A stretch of 64,000 bases of DNA, from NCBI GenBank assembly GCA_966211965.1, contig CBIHON010000003.1:124001-188000 (forward strand), in the 5' to 3' direction. How positions within the stretch are numbered: the stretch's first letter is position 1; each line of letters opens with the position of its first letter. The notes beneath the pieces were generated by a model. That model saw only the letters and a program-made list of their open reading frames with translations, did not search any database and had not been told where the DNA came from. Below, piece after piece: positions 1 to 9,202 of the stretch. The translations under genes were made by a program, and so were the position numbers. This DNA is from CBIHON01 sp966211965. GTDB lineage: Bacteria; Pseudomonadota; Gammaproteobacteria; Burkholderiales; Burkholderiaceae_D.

Positions 1-225
1 CGCTGCGCTAAATGGCGACAGCGCCTTAAGTTGATCGGCAATGTCGGGTTTGACGAACATGAGGGCCAATGCGGCGATTGCACTTAGGCCGAGAATCATC
101 AATGCGTGGTGTGCGGTCGTGATGAATCCGCTCAAGGCGTCGCGGGCGAAAACAGTCCATGCAGCAGACTGGCTGGCTGATTGGCGCGCGAAGTCGCGTG
201 CCGTCCTGGTAAAGCGAATTAACAT
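1..225 (-). CDS. N-terminus of membrane-anchored protein, cut by window edge
   Basis: An open frame of 75 codons runs from an ATG at 225-223 to the window edge. A good ribosome binding site (AGGGAG, 240-235) sits 9 nt upstream of the start. The first 45 or so residues are polar and rich in Arg, Ser and Ala. They are followed by a hydrophobic stretch (ALMILGLSAIAALALMFV), most likely a single membrane anchor. The rest of the protein lies outside the window, so its function cannot be read. Anchored lytic transglycosylases have this kind of N-terminus in related bacteria, but that is only a guess. Confidence 0.55.
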   Translation of the reverse strand, partial: MLIRFTRTARDFARQSASQSAAWTVFARDALSGFITTAHHALMILGLSAIAALALMFVKPDIADQLKALSPFSAA

Positions 226-727
226 GTGCTAAAGCTCCCTGAATCAGCGCGGCACACGCAAAACCCCACTACATAGCGAAATCGTAGATTTTTGTGCATA
301 CCGCGAATCAGAAACATCGTCTGTCGTCGCAAGGCGCGTACGGCAGACGTCGGAGTTGCCTGCATTTGGCTGAAAGTGCCGCGTTGGGACAGATCAGTGG
401 CAAACAACTTTTTTCGGGGGAAGGCAGACGCCTTTGAAAACACTCCTTAAAATGTCATGTGGGACCCCGATCCCTGCACCCGTTCGGGTGACGTCGTCGA
501 AATGATGAAATTTCTTAACAGCCGCTTCCGTCGTTGTAAGCTTGGCTTTTTCATCAAGTTGGCCGAATTGTAGGAGGGGGTTTAATATCAAGTCAACACT
601 ATGAAAATGGTTTTTTATAACTAATATGTCTTATTTTTGCGTTGCGCTGCAGCAAAAATCAATAAAATCAATAACTTGGACCCGTTTTCTTAAGGCTTGA
701 GTCCAACTTCAAAAACTGCGAAAAAAA
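226..727. promoter_or_regulatory. Divergent intergenic region, AT-rich toward ubiD
   Basis: There is no convincing gene in these 500 bases. The half next to ubiD (about 590-727) is AT-rich and presumably carries its promoter. A short dyad, TTGGAC at 676-681 and GTCCAA at 701-706, could be an operator but is unproven. The ubiD ribosome binding site is weak: only a run of A precedes the ATG. Confidence 0.4.
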
Positions 728-2272
728 ATGAAATATTCGGATTTAAGGGATTTTATTGCTCAGTTGCAACGATTGGGCGAGCTTAAGCACATCAGCCTTC
801 CCATTTCCCCTTATCTGGAGATGACTGAAATCTGCGATCGCACTCTGAGAGCCGGCGGACCGGCGCTTTTGTTCGACCAGCCGAGCGGACATACCATTCC
901 TGTACTGGGCAATTTGTTCGGCACGCCGCGGCGTGTGGCACTCGGTATGGGGGCGGAAGACGTGAGCGAACTGCGCAAGATCGGCCATGTGCTGGCGATG
1001 CTGAAAGAGCCCGAGCCGCCCAAGGGGTTTCGCGATGTGCTGGGTTTGGGCTCGCTGGTCAAATCGCTTTGGGACATGGCGCCCAAAGAACTGCGTTCGG
1101 CGCAGTGCCAGGAGGTCGTCTGGGAAGGGAATGACGTCGACCTGGCCCGCCTGCCGATCCAGCACTGCTGGCCCGGCGATGTCGCGCCGCTCATCACATG
1201 GGGTCTGGTGATCACCAAGGGGCCGCACAAGAAGCGCCAGAATCTCGGCATCTATCGTCAACAGGTCATTGCCCGCAACAAGGTCATCATGCGCTGGCTG
1301 GCACAACGCGGCGGTGCGCTGGACTTCCGTGAACACTGTATCGCCAATCCGGGCAAACCGTATCCGATCGCGGTCGCCTTGGGGGCCGATCCGGCAACCA
1401 TCCTCGGCGCGGTGACGCCGGTGCCCGATAGTCTGTCCGAGTACCAGTTCGCCGGCCTGCTGCGCGGCAGCCGGACCGAACTGGTGAAGGCGATGGGCAG
1501 TGAATTGCGTGTGCCGGCTTCTGCCGAAATCGTGCTGGAAGGGCATATCTACCCGGATGCGTCGCATCCCAGCGGCTATGAGCACGTCCCGGAAGGACAT
1601 GAGGACGCGAAAGCGCCTCCTCGCCCGAGCAATGGCTACGAGATGGCGCTGGAAGGGCCATTCGGCGACCATACCGGCTATTACAACGAGCAGGACTGGT
1701 TCCCCGTATTTACCATCGATCGCATCACGATGCGGCGCGACCCGATTTATCACTCCACGTATACAGGTAAGCCTCCTGATGAACCGGCGGTATTGGGCGT
1801 AGCGTTAAATGAAGTCTTTATCCCGCTGCTGCAAAAGCAGTTCGCCGAAATCACCGATTTCTACCTGCCGCCGGAAGGCTGCAGCTACCGCATGGCTGTG
1901 GTGCAGATGAAAAAAGCCTATCCCGGCCACGCCAAGCGCGTGATGTTCGGCGTCTGGAGTTTCCTGCGCCAGTTCATGTATACCAAGTTCATCGTGGTGG
2001 TGGACGAAGACGTCAATATCCGCGACTGGAAAGAAGTAATCTGGGCCATCACGACGCGGGTCGACCCGGCCCGCGATACCACGCTGGTGGACAACACGCC
2101 GATCGATTACTTGGACTTCGCATCCCCGGTCAGCGGTTTAGGCAGCAAGATGGGGATCGACGCAACCAACAAATGGCCCGGCGAAACCAGCCGCGAATGG
2201 GGCCGGACAATCGCGATGACAAATGAAGTGAAGACCAAAGTTGATCAAATCTGGCAAGAACTAGGCCTATAA
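728..2272 (+). CDS. ubiD: UbiD, 4-hydroxy-3-polyprenylbenzoate decarboxylase
   Basis: This 514-residue protein matches UbiD over its whole length. UbiD is the prenylated-FMN-dependent enzyme that removes the carboxyl group from polyprenyl-4-hydroxybenzoate in ubiquinone synthesis. Family-typical segments include the start MKYSDLRDFIAQLQ, a central QNLGIYRQQVI segment, and the C-terminal DVNIRDWKEVIWAITTRVDP region. Length is close to the family norm (about 490-515). It stands alone: the upstream gene is divergent and a hairpin follows the stop codon. The cofactor-making partner UbiX is not in this window. Confidence 0.95.
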   Translation: MKYSDLRDFIAQLQRLGELKHISLPISPYLEMTEICDRTLRAGGPALLFDQPSGHTIPVLGNLFGTPRRVALGMGAEDVSELRKIGHVLAMLKEPEPPKGFRDVLGLGSLVKSLWDMAPKELRSAQCQEVVWEGNDVDLARLPIQHCWPGDVAPLITWGLVITKGPHKKRQNLGIYRQQVIARNKVIMRWLAQRGGALDFREHCIANPGKPYPIAVALGADPATILGAVTPVPDSLSEYQFAGLLRGSRTELVKAMGSELRVPASAEIVLEGHIYPDASHPSGYEHVPEGHEDAKAPPRPSNGYEMALEGPFGDHTGYYNEQDWFPVFTIDRITMRRDPIYHSTYTGKPPDEPAVLGVALNEVFIPLLQKQFAEITDFYLPPEGCSYRMAVVQMKKAYPGHAKRVMFGVWSFLRQFMYTKFIVVVDEDVNIRDWKEVIWAITTRVDPARDTTLVDNTPIDYLDFASPVSGLGSKMGIDATNKWPGETSREWGRTIAMTNEVKTKVDQIWQELGL

Positions 2273-2283
2273 CCCGGCAGTTC

Positions 2284-2335
2284 ATATCGGAAACGCATGG
2301 CGTTTCCGATATTTAAAGAGCACGCAACGCTCTTT
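2284..2335 (+). terminator. Two tandem hairpins after ubiD
   Basis: A perfect 13-bp stem (2284-2296 with 2300-2312, loop ATG) is followed by TTT. A second 7-bp stem (AAAGAGC 2315-2321 with GCTCTTT 2329-2335) follows directly. Together they would separate ubiD transcription from the SRP RNA gene. Confidence 0.7.
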
Positions 2336-2340
2336 GCTGG

Positions 2341-2449
2341 TAAAATGCCGGTCGGCGGGCCCCTGCGCATTGTGGCATGGCCAATCTGGTCAGGTCGGGA
2401 ACGAAGCAGCCACAGTCATTCACCATAAGTGCCGCAGACAAGGCTCGCC
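2341..2449 (+). ncRNA. ffs: 4.5S signal recognition particle RNA
   Basis: The hallmark apical core of bacterial SRP RNA is present (GGTCAGGTCGGGAACGAAGC, followed by AGCC, about 2389-2411). The ends pair: GGCGGGCC at about 2354-2362 is complementary to GGCTCGCC at 2442-2449, counting one G-U pair. This gives a mature RNA of roughly 96 nt (2354-2449). A TAAAAT box at 2341-2346 is correctly placed to start transcription near 2353. The RNA binds Ffh to target membrane proteins co-translationally. It converges with recJ. Confidence 0.92.
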
Positions 2450-2489
2450 TTTCCCGCTTTCCCCCATCTTGTCTGCATTTTGCCTTACC

Positions 2490-4187
2490 TCAGACGGCTT
2501 CCGCATATTCAACCATCAGTTGCACCCGTGTCACGCCATTGTATTCATTCGCATCGAGCCGGTAGGCGACCATAGCCCGTTCCGGCAATCCATCGGCGTG
2601 GCCGAACCAGATCGCGTCATAGCGTTGCCCGTTCTTTTCCAGCAGTAGCTTGAGGTGCTTTTCCTTCAGAACCTTCTGGTTCACCACCCGGAATTCATCG
2701 CAAAACATCGGGGGCGCAAAGCCTTGGCCCCACACCTGGCTGTCGATCAGCTCGATGAATTGTGTGGTGAAATAAGCATCTTCCAACGGACCATCGGTCT
2801 CCACCACCCGTTCCAGCTGGCTCTGGCTGAGCCACTCTTGCCCGACAGCTTCAAAGGCCGCGGCAAAGGCATCGAAGGCGTCTGCACGTATCGTCAGGCC
2901 GGCGGCCATCGCGTGGCCGCCGAATTTCTCGATCAGCGTCGGCGCATGCTTCGATACCAAGTCCAGTGCATCCCGCAAATGAAAGCCGGCGATCGAGCGT
3001 CCCGAGCCCTTGATCATCACGCCGTCGTCGGCCGGCGCAAAGGTGATGGTCGGGCGATAAAACTTGTCCTTCAGCCGCGAGGCGACAATGCCGATCACAC
3101 CCTGATGCCAGGAAGCGTCGAATACGCTGATGGTGGTGCTGTTCTTCGGATTGAAATTGTCGAGCAGGGTCAGTGCGGTGTCTTGCATTCCGGCCTCGAT
3201 ATCGCGCCGCTCGCGGTTGATTGCATCGAGTTGCTGGGCGATGGCCCAGGCGCGGCCTTCGTCATCGGTGGTCAGACATTCGATTCCGAGCGACATGTCG
3301 GCCAACCGTCCCGCCGCATTCAGACGCGGCCCCAGCGCAAAGCCGAGGTCGAAGGGCGTGGCGCGCCGCGCTTCCCGTCCGGCCGCACGGAACAGCGCGG
3401 CTACGCCGGGCTGCATGCGACCGGCGCGCATGCGTTTCAAACCTTGGGCGACCAGGATGCGGTTGTTGGCGTCGAGCTTGACCACATCGGCCACGGTGCC
3501 GAGCGCCACCAGATCGAGCAGCGCATCCAGCTTGGGCTGGCTTTGCGCGTCGAACACCCCGCGCTTGCGCATCTCGGCCCGCAGCGCCAGCAGTACATAA
3601 AACATGACGCCGACCCCCGCCAGGTTCTTGCTGGGAAAGCCGCAGGACGGCTGGTTCGGATTGACGATCACGCGCGCGGCGGGCAGGGTGTCGGCCGGCA
3701 AATGGTGGTCGGTGACGACGACCTCGATACCGCGCCGGTTGGCTTCCGCCACGCCGTCGATGCTGGCGATGCCGTTGTCCACCGTGACGATGATGTCGGG
3801 CGATTTTTCGCGCGCGGTCAGCGCGACGATTTCCGGCGTCAGGCCGTAACCGTATTCGAAGCGATTGGGTACGATGAAGTCGACGTTGGCCCCCAGGGCG
3901 CGCAGGCCGCGCAAACCGACCGCGCAGGCGGTGGCGCCATCGCAATCGTAATCGGCCACGATCACCAGCTTCTTGCGGGCGGCGATCGCGTCGGCCAGGA
4001 ACGCGGCGGCGTCCTCGATGTGCAGCAGGCCGGACGGCGCGATCAGCGCCGTCAAATCGCTGGACAGTTCTTTGATGTCGAGCAGGCCGCGTGCGGCATA
4101 CAGCCGCGCCATGACCGGATGCACGCCTTTTTGCCGCAGCATTTCGGATTCGCGGAAAGGATAGGGGCGGGTTGCGATGCGCGTCAT
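2490..4187 (-). CDS. recJ: RecJ, single-stranded-DNA-specific 5'-3' exonuclease
   Basis: This 565-residue protein carries the DHH-family phosphoesterase motifs VADYDCDGATA (motif I), TVDNGIASIDG and VTDHHLPA (the DHH motif), then the DHHA1 segment GSGRSIAGFHLRDAL with GGHAMAAG. RecJ resects 5' ends in RecF-pathway recombination and in mismatch and base excision repair. Its ATG overlaps the stop of the preceding gene by 4 bases (ATGA), so the two are translationally coupled. Length is normal for the family. Confidence 0.95.
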   Translation of the reverse strand: MTRIATRPYPFRESEMLRQKGVHPVMARLYAARGLLDIKELSSDLTALIAPSGLLHIEDAAAFLADAIAARKKLVIVADYDCDGATACAVGLRGLRALGANVDFIVPNRFEYGYGLTPEIVALTAREKSPDIIVTVDNGIASIDGVAEANRRGIEVVVTDHHLPADTLPAARVIVNPNQPSCGFPSKNLAGVGVMFYVLLALRAEMRKRGVFDAQSQPKLDALLDLVALGTVADVVKLDANNRILVAQGLKRMRAGRMQPGVAALFRAAGREARRATPFDLGFALGPRLNAAGRLADMSLGIECLTTDDEGRAWAIAQQLDAINRERRDIEAGMQDTALTLLDNFNPKNSTTISVFDASWHQGVIGIVASRLKDKFYRPTITFAPADDGVMIKGSGRSIAGFHLRDALDLVSKHAPTLIEKFGGHAMAAGLTIRADAFDAFAAAFEAVGQEWLSQSQLERVVETDGPLEDAYFTTQFIELIDSQVWGQGFAPPMFCDEFRVVNQKVLKEKHLKLLLEKNGQRYDAIWFGHADGLPERAMVAYRLDANEYNGVTRVQLMVEYAEAV

Positions 4188-5236
4188 GGATGCAGTCTTG
4201 TCAATGCGGGTTTAAGCCAGAATTTGCGGAGAGAATTTTTGTTCGTGGCGAATTTGGACAGGGCGGCATGATGGGTCAGTATCAGCGACAACTGGTCGAG
4301 CTTTTTTTCCTGGAGAGCAGCCAGCAAAGGCGCCAGCCACTCTGCCTCGATCGCCTGGAAAGCTTCCAGCCAGGAGGCCCAGTCGCCGCTCAAGGCGGGA
4401 CCGGCCAGCGTGTCAAGAACCAGCAAACCGCATTCAGGCGCCACGGCGATCACGTCCGCCGGACCGCAATCCTGCATCTGCCTCAAGGGGAACTGCCTGA
4501 GACCGCGCATCCAGCCCGACAAATTGAAAACTTCCTGATAGCGGCAGGGGCCGGTTTCCATCGTCATCGAAGCGCCGCCCCATAGCCATAAGGAATTCAC
4601 CGGCTTGTTACCGCGGGCTTCCCGCGCCGTATTGACCGGATCGGTATGCCAATGCATTTGCACTTCGTTTTGCAGCTTGCGCCAATCGCGCGCCGCGCCG
4701 CCTTTGGGCATCCAGATATCGATATTGTGGCCGCAGGCGGCGTCCGGCGTCGAAGTCTGCAAGCCATGCCAATCGACGGCGCGCATGAACCAGGTTTGGG
4801 CATTGCCGTACACAAGGGCCTTGCCTGCCTCTTCGAACAGCGGCAGTGCCGTGTCGAACAGCGCGCGTGACTCCTGTTCCTGCAATGGCAGTTGCCGCGG
4901 ATCGGTCAACACCAGGTGATCACGCGCGACATGGATATGCACCGGCTGCAGGATGAACCACATCCCGGCAAGAGGTTTCAGGCCGAGCGCCTTCATCAGC
5001 GCAGGGGCGATCGGGGGGCTATTGTCCGACGGGTGTTGTGGCGCCAGGCCGAACTGCTGTGCCAGCCAGGCTTCGTGCGGCAGCGCAGGCGAAAAACTGT
5101 CGAAGGATTGCTGGGTGACGGATTTCGTCCGTGCAATCAGGGTCGCCAGCGCGGGTGTTTTTAATCCGCGCAATAAATCGGCGGCCATTCCGGCCGGCGG
5201 CAGGCCGAAGGGTAAGAGGATATCGAGATGACTCAT
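4184..5236 (-). CDS. Conserved protein upstream of recJ (phosphoglycerate-mutase-like annotation family)
   Basis: This 350-residue protein starts MSHLDILLPFGLPPAG and ends 4 bases inside recJ. Proteins of this look sit next to recJ in many Burkholderiales and are often labelled as a cofactor-independent phosphoglycerate mutase or regulatory protein. I see no canonical catalytic motif that proves such an activity. Two regions look conserved: GMWFILQPVHIHVARDHLVL and VNSLWLWGGASM. The coupling to recJ suggests a joint role or shared expression. The function is unassigned. Confidence 0.75.
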   Translation of the reverse strand: MSHLDILLPFGLPPAGMAADLLRGLKTPALATLIARTKSVTQQSFDSFSPALPHEAWLAQQFGLAPQHPSDNSPPIAPALMKALGLKPLAGMWFILQPVHIHVARDHLVLTDPRQLPLQEQESRALFDTALPLFEEAGKALVYGNAQTWFMRAVDWHGLQTSTPDAACGHNIDIWMPKGGAARDWRKLQNEVQMHWHTDPVNTAREARGNKPVNSLWLWGGASMTMETGPCRYQEVFNLSGWMRGLRQFPLRQMQDCGPADVIAVAPECGLLVLDTLAGPALSGDWASWLEAFQAIEAEWLAPLLAALQEKKLDQLSLILTHHAALSKFATNKNSLRKFWLKPALTRLHP

Positions 5237-5287
5237 GGCGCGATTCTATGGCAAACTGCGGGCTCTCGCACTTGTTAATAGATACAT

Positions 5288-6610
5288 GTGCCGGTTTTGT
5301 TTTCTTCTGCACGCATCCTCTGGAATCTCCTGTTGAGTCTTTTAAAATCCCTGCCGTTCGAGTACCTGATCGGCCTGCGCTACACCCGTACCGGGCGCCG
5401 CAGCGGCCGCAACGGGTTTATTTCCTTTATTTCGCTGATTTCGATGGCCGGCATCGCATTGGGCGTCGGCGCCTTGATCGTGGTGCTGTCGATCATGAAC
5501 GGCTTCCAGAAAGACGTGACCGACCGCATGCTCTCGGTGCTGGCCCATATCGAGATCTTCGACGGTGCGACGGCGATGGCAGATTGGCGAACCATCGCGC
5601 AGCAGGCAATGCAGAACAAGGAAGTCAAAGGTGCCGCGCCCTATGTGATGAGCCAGGCGATGCTGATGCGCGATTCGGCCTTGCATGGCGTGGTGGTGCG
5701 CGGTGTGCTGCCCGAACAGGAGCCCCAGGTTTCCGATGTCGCGGCTCAGGTGCGGCAGGGGCGCTTCGAGGCCTTGCAAGCCGGCGCATTCAATATCGTG
5801 CTGGGCGCCGACCTGGCGCGCGCATTGCAGGCTCAGGTGGGCGACAAGATCACGCTGATTGCGCCGCAGGGACAGGTGACCCCGGCCGGCGTGCTGCCGC
5901 GCCTCAAACAATTTACCGTGGTTGGAATCTTCCAATCCGGGCATTATCAATTCGACTCGACGCTGGCTTTCATGCATATCGACGATGCGCAAAAAATGTT
6001 CAGGCTGGCTGCGCCGTCGGGTTTGCGTCTCCGGATCGCGGACATGCGGCGTGCGCCGGAAGTGGCTGCCGAGCTGAATCATGTCATCAGCGGCGCCGCC
6101 AAGGGGGAACTGACGATCCAGGATTGGTCGAAGCAGAATCGCACCTGGTTTGCCGCGGTACAGGTCGAGAAGCGTATGATGTTCATGATGCTGGCCCTGA
6201 TCGTCGCGGTGGCGGCATTCAATCTGGTCTCGACCCTGGTCATGACGGTCACCGACAAGCAGTCCGATATCGCAATCCTGCGCACGCTTGGCGCATCGCC
6301 GCGTTCGATCATGAAAATTTTCATCGTGCAGGGCGGCCTGGTCGGCTTGTTCGGGACTGCAATCGGCCTTGGCGGCGGTGTGCTGATCGCTCTCAATGTG
6401 GACGTGATCGCTCCTGCCATCGAACGCCTGCTGGGGATACAGTTCCTGGCCAGCGATGTCTTCCTCAATAGCGTATTGCCCTCGGATCTGCGTTGGCCGG
6501 ACGTGTACTCGATCGGCATCATTGCCGTATTGCTGGCTTTCCTTGCGACCATTTACCCGAGCCGGCGCGCGGCCGGCGTCAAGCCTGCGGAAGCCTTGCG
6601 TTATGAGTGA
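5288..6610 (+). CDS. lolC: LolC/E-type lipoprotein-releasing system permease (first copy)
   Basis: This is an FtsX-family permease of 440 residues from a GTG at 5288. A TTG at 5333 (425 residues, MSLLKSLPFEYLIGLRY) aligns better with the second copy and may be the true start; neither has a clear Shine-Dalgarno. The first membrane helix (FISLISMAGIALGVGALIVV) is followed by a MacB-like periplasmic domain and three C-terminal helices with the conserved VTDKQSDIAILRTLGASP loop. With LolE and LolD it would extract lipoproteins from the inner membrane and pass them to LolA. Its last codons overlap the lolE start. Confidence 0.88.
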   Translation: MPVLFSSARILWNLLLSLLKSLPFEYLIGLRYTRTGRRSGRNGFISFISLISMAGIALGVGALIVVLSIMNGFQKDVTDRMLSVLAHIEIFDGATAMADWRTIAQQAMQNKEVKGAAPYVMSQAMLMRDSALHGVVVRGVLPEQEPQVSDVAAQVRQGRFEALQAGAFNIVLGADLARALQAQVGDKITLIAPQGQVTPAGVLPRLKQFTVVGIFQSGHYQFDSTLAFMHIDDAQKMFRLAAPSGLRLRIADMRRAPEVAAELNHVISGAAKGELTIQDWSKQNRTWFAAVQVEKRMMFMMLALIVAVAAFNLVSTLVMTVTDKQSDIAILRTLGASPRSIMKIFIVQGGLVGLFGTAIGLGGGVLIALNVDVIAPAIERLLGIQFLASDVFLNSVLPSDLRWPDVYSIGIIAVLLAFLATIYPSRRAAGVKPAEALRYE

Positions 6611-7880
6611 ACCCGCCATGAAAATCGCAAACATTCCCTTCGAATGGCTGGTAGGCCTGCGTTACACGCGTGCCGGACGGCGCAGCCGGCGCAACAGTTT
6701 CATTTCCTTTATCTCCCTGATTTCAATGGCCGGCATTGCGCTCGGCGTGGCGGCCCTGATCGTCGTGCTGTCGGTGATGAACGGATTCCAGAAAGAAGTA
6801 CGCGACCGCATGTTGTCGGTCGTGCCGCATGTCGAAATATTCGGCGCGGGGGGCACGATTCCCGACTGGCGCGCCAGCGCACGGGAAGCGGCGGCGCACC
6901 CGGAGGTGAAGGGCGTCGCACCCTATGTGAACGGGCAGGCCATGATGACGCGCGACGAGGCGGTGCGCGGCGTTGCGGTGCGGGGCGTGCTGCCCCAGGA
7001 GGAAGCCAAGGTCTCCGAAGTTGCCGCGCAGGTGCGCCAAGGCAGTTTCGATAGCTTGAAGGCGGGCGAATTCAATATTGTGCTGGGAACCGAACTGGCG
7101 CGCGATCTGAGCGTGAAGCTCGGCGATAAAATCAACATGATTGCGGCGCAAGGCGATGTCACTTCGGGCGGGGTGCTGCCGCAGCTCAAGCAATTCACCG
7201 TGACCGGCATCTTCGACACCGGGCATTACGAGTACGATTCGACACTGGCTTTCGTCCACCTGGACGATGCGGAGACGATGTTCAAACTGCCCGGGCCGAC
7301 CGGCTTGCACATCAAGCTGGCCGACATGCAGCGCGCGCCGATCATCGCCCGCGAGCTGTCGCAGATGCTGCGCGGCGACTTGTATATCCGCGATTGGACC
7401 AGGCAGAACCGCGCGTGGTTTGCTGCGGTGCAGACGCAGAAGAACATGATGTTCATCATCCTCGGCTTGATAGTCGCGGTCGCGGCCTTCAATCTCGTTG
7501 CGACGCTGGTGATGACGGTCACCGACAAGCAGGCGGATATCGCGATCTTGCGCACGCTTGGCGCTGCGCCGCGTTCCATCATGAAAATTTTCATGATCCA
7601 GGGCGCCTTGGTCGGCTTGCTTGGGACCGGCATCGGTGTCGGTCTGGGCGTACTGATCGCGCTCAATGTCGGCGCCTTGGTGTCGCGCCTGGAGCAATTC
7701 TTCGGCGTAAAATTTTTATCCAAGGATGTTTATATAATCAGTTCCCTGCCTTCCGACCTGCGCTGGCCGGATGTGCTGGCCATCGGCGGCGTGGCGCTGG
7801 CCCTGGCGCTGGTCGCGACTCTCTATCCGAGCTGGCGGGCGGCGCGCGTCAAACCGGCGGAAGCGTTGCGTTACGAATAA
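6603..7880 (+). CDS. lolE: LolC/E-type lipoprotein-releasing system permease (second copy)
   Basis: This 425-residue FtsX-family permease is close to the preceding gene along its entire length, including the RYTRAGRRSRRNSFISFISL start and the VTDKQADIAILRTLGAAP loop. Topology is one N-terminal helix, a large periplasmic domain and three C-terminal helices. I chose the ATG at 6603, which overlaps the lolC stop and has GGAAG 9 nt upstream; an ATG at 6618 is the alternative. Which paralogue is functionally LolC and which LolE cannot be told from sequence alone. Confidence 0.88.
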   Translation: MSEPAMKIANIPFEWLVGLRYTRAGRRSRRNSFISFISLISMAGIALGVAALIVVLSVMNGFQKEVRDRMLSVVPHVEIFGAGGTIPDWRASAREAAAHPEVKGVAPYVNGQAMMTRDEAVRGVAVRGVLPQEEAKVSEVAAQVRQGSFDSLKAGEFNIVLGTELARDLSVKLGDKINMIAAQGDVTSGGVLPQLKQFTVTGIFDTGHYEYDSTLAFVHLDDAETMFKLPGPTGLHIKLADMQRAPIIARELSQMLRGDLYIRDWTRQNRAWFAAVQTQKNMMFIILGLIVAVAAFNLVATLVMTVTDKQADIAILRTLGAAPRSIMKIFMIQGALVGLLGTGIGVGLGVLIALNVGALVSRLEQFFGVKFLSKDVYIISSLPSDLRWPDVLAIGGVALALALVATLYPSWRAARVKPAEALRYE

Positions 7881-7902
7881 TCTTCGAATAAAGGAAACCA
7901 AT

Positions 7903-8508
7903 ATGAAACTGCTGGGTCTTTTCGATTCCCCCTATGTGCGCCGTGTCGCCGTGTCGATGCGCTTGCAAGGTTTTGTCTTCGAACACCTTGCCTTGTCGGT
8001 ATTCCGGCACAAGGAAGAGATGAGCAAGATCAATCCGCTGTTGAAGGTGCCGATGCTGATACTCGACAGCGGCGAGAAGTTGATGGAAAGCAGTTTTATC
8101 CTGGATTATCTGGATGCCGAAGCCGCCCCGGAAAAGCGCCTGCTACCTGCAGCCGGCGCGGCCCGGCGCGCAATGCTGCAACAATGTGCAGTTGCTCTGC
8201 TGGCTGCTGAAAAGGCGGTGCAGGTCATGTACGAGACCAAGCTCAGGCCGGCGGAATTTACTTACGCGGCATGGGTGGAGCGCTGCACGGAACAAATGCA
8301 TCAGGCCTTCGCCATGCTCGAAGCGCAGCCCCTGTCGCCCGTGTTGTCCGGCGCGCCGATCACGCAGGCCGATATCACGATCGCTTGCGCACTGCGCTTT
8401 TCGCAGCATGTACATCCGGATCTGTTCTCGGGGGGGCGTTATCCGAAGCTGGAACAATTGTCCGCTTACTGCGAAGCCTTGCCGGCCTTTATCGAGACGC
8501 CGCTGTGA
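7903..8508 (+). CDS. Glutathione S-transferase family protein
   Basis: This protein has 201 residues. The N-terminal thioredoxin-like half reads MKLLGLFDSPYVRRVAVSMR, with the cis-proline region LLKVPMLIL and the glutathione-binding segment LMESSFILDYL. The C-terminal half is helical. A strong AAGGAAA site precedes the ATG. It sits between lolE and lolD, and its stop overlaps the GTG of lolD, so it is in the same transcript. It may detoxify or chaperone rather than take part in lipoprotein sorting. The substrate is unknown. Confidence 0.85.
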   Translation: MKLLGLFDSPYVRRVAVSMRLQGFVFEHLALSVFRHKEEMSKINPLLKVPMLILDSGEKLMESSFILDYLDAEAAPEKRLLPAAGAARRAMLQQCAVALLAAEKAVQVMYETKLRPAEFTYAAWVERCTEQMHQAFAMLEAQPLSPVLSGAPITQADITIACALRFSQHVHPDLFSGGRYPKLEQLSAYCEALPAFIETPL

Positions 8509-9197
8509 CCGAACCTGCCGTATTGTCGTGCCGCGGACTTGCGAAAACTTTTACGCAGGGAAAATACTCGGTCAATGTTTTCAAGGGAATCGATTTCGAC
8601 GTGATGCGGGGCGAGCGCGTCGCCATCGTCGGCGCCTCGGGTTCGGGCAAGTCGACTCTGCTGCATTTGCTGGGCGGGTTGGATACGCCGAGCGCCGGCA
8701 AGGTCACTTTGCTGGACCAGGATTTTGCCGGCCTGGATGAAACCGCGCGCGGCAACCTGCGCAACACCGCGCTCGGTTTCGTCTATCAGTTCCATCATCT
8801 GCTGCCGGAGTTTTCGGCGCTCGACAATGTCGCCATGCCCTTGATGATCCGGCGCGTCAAGCGCGCGGAAGCGCAGGAAGCGGCGCATGCGGTCCTGGCC
8901 CGGGTCGGGCTGGAAAAACGCGTCACCCACGTGCCGGGCGAATTGTCCGGGGGCGAGCGCCAGCGCGTGGCATTGGCGCGCGCCCTGGTGACGCAGCCGG
9001 CCTGCGTATTGGCCGACGAGCCGACCGGCAACCTAGACCGTTCGACCGCCAACAAGACTTTCGACTTGATGCTGGAGTTGTCGCGCACGCTGGGCACGGC
9101 TTTCGTCATCGTCACGCATGACATCGCCTTGGCAAGGCATTGCGACCGCATCCTGCGGCTATCCGAGGATGGTTTGCTGCCCTATGTAGAGGAGTGA
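8505..9197 (+). CDS. lolD: LolD, lipoprotein-releasing ABC transporter ATPase
   Basis: This protein has 230 residues from a GTG that overlaps the gst stop. It shows Walker A (GASGSGKSTLL), the Q-loop region VYQFHHLLPEFSALDNVAMP typical of LolD, the signature LSGGERQRVALARA, Walker B (CVLADEPTGNLD) and the switch histidine (VTHD). It powers the LolC/LolE permease at the inner membrane. The order lolC-lolE-gst-lolD differs from the lolCDE order of Escherichia coli. Confidence 0.93.
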   Translation: MTEPAVLSCRGLAKTFTQGKYSVNVFKGIDFDVMRGERVAIVGASGSGKSTLLHLLGGLDTPSAGKVTLLDQDFAGLDETARGNLRNTALGFVYQFHHLLPEFSALDNVAMPLMIRRVKRAEAQEAAHAVLARVGLEKRVTHVPGELSGGERQRVALARALVTQPACVLADEPTGNLDRSTANKTFDLMLELSRTLGTAFVIVTHDIALARHCDRILRLSEDGLLPYVEE

Positions 9198-9202
9198 GGT
9201 CG

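Noticed and set aside
2655..4271. Long plus-strand open frame opposite recJ
   Set aside because: It is an antisense shadow of recJ and its neighbour, with no start site and no family pattern. Similar shadows lie opposite ubiD, lolC, lolE, the decarboxylase (26040-27284), the permease (41416-42930) and mnmC.
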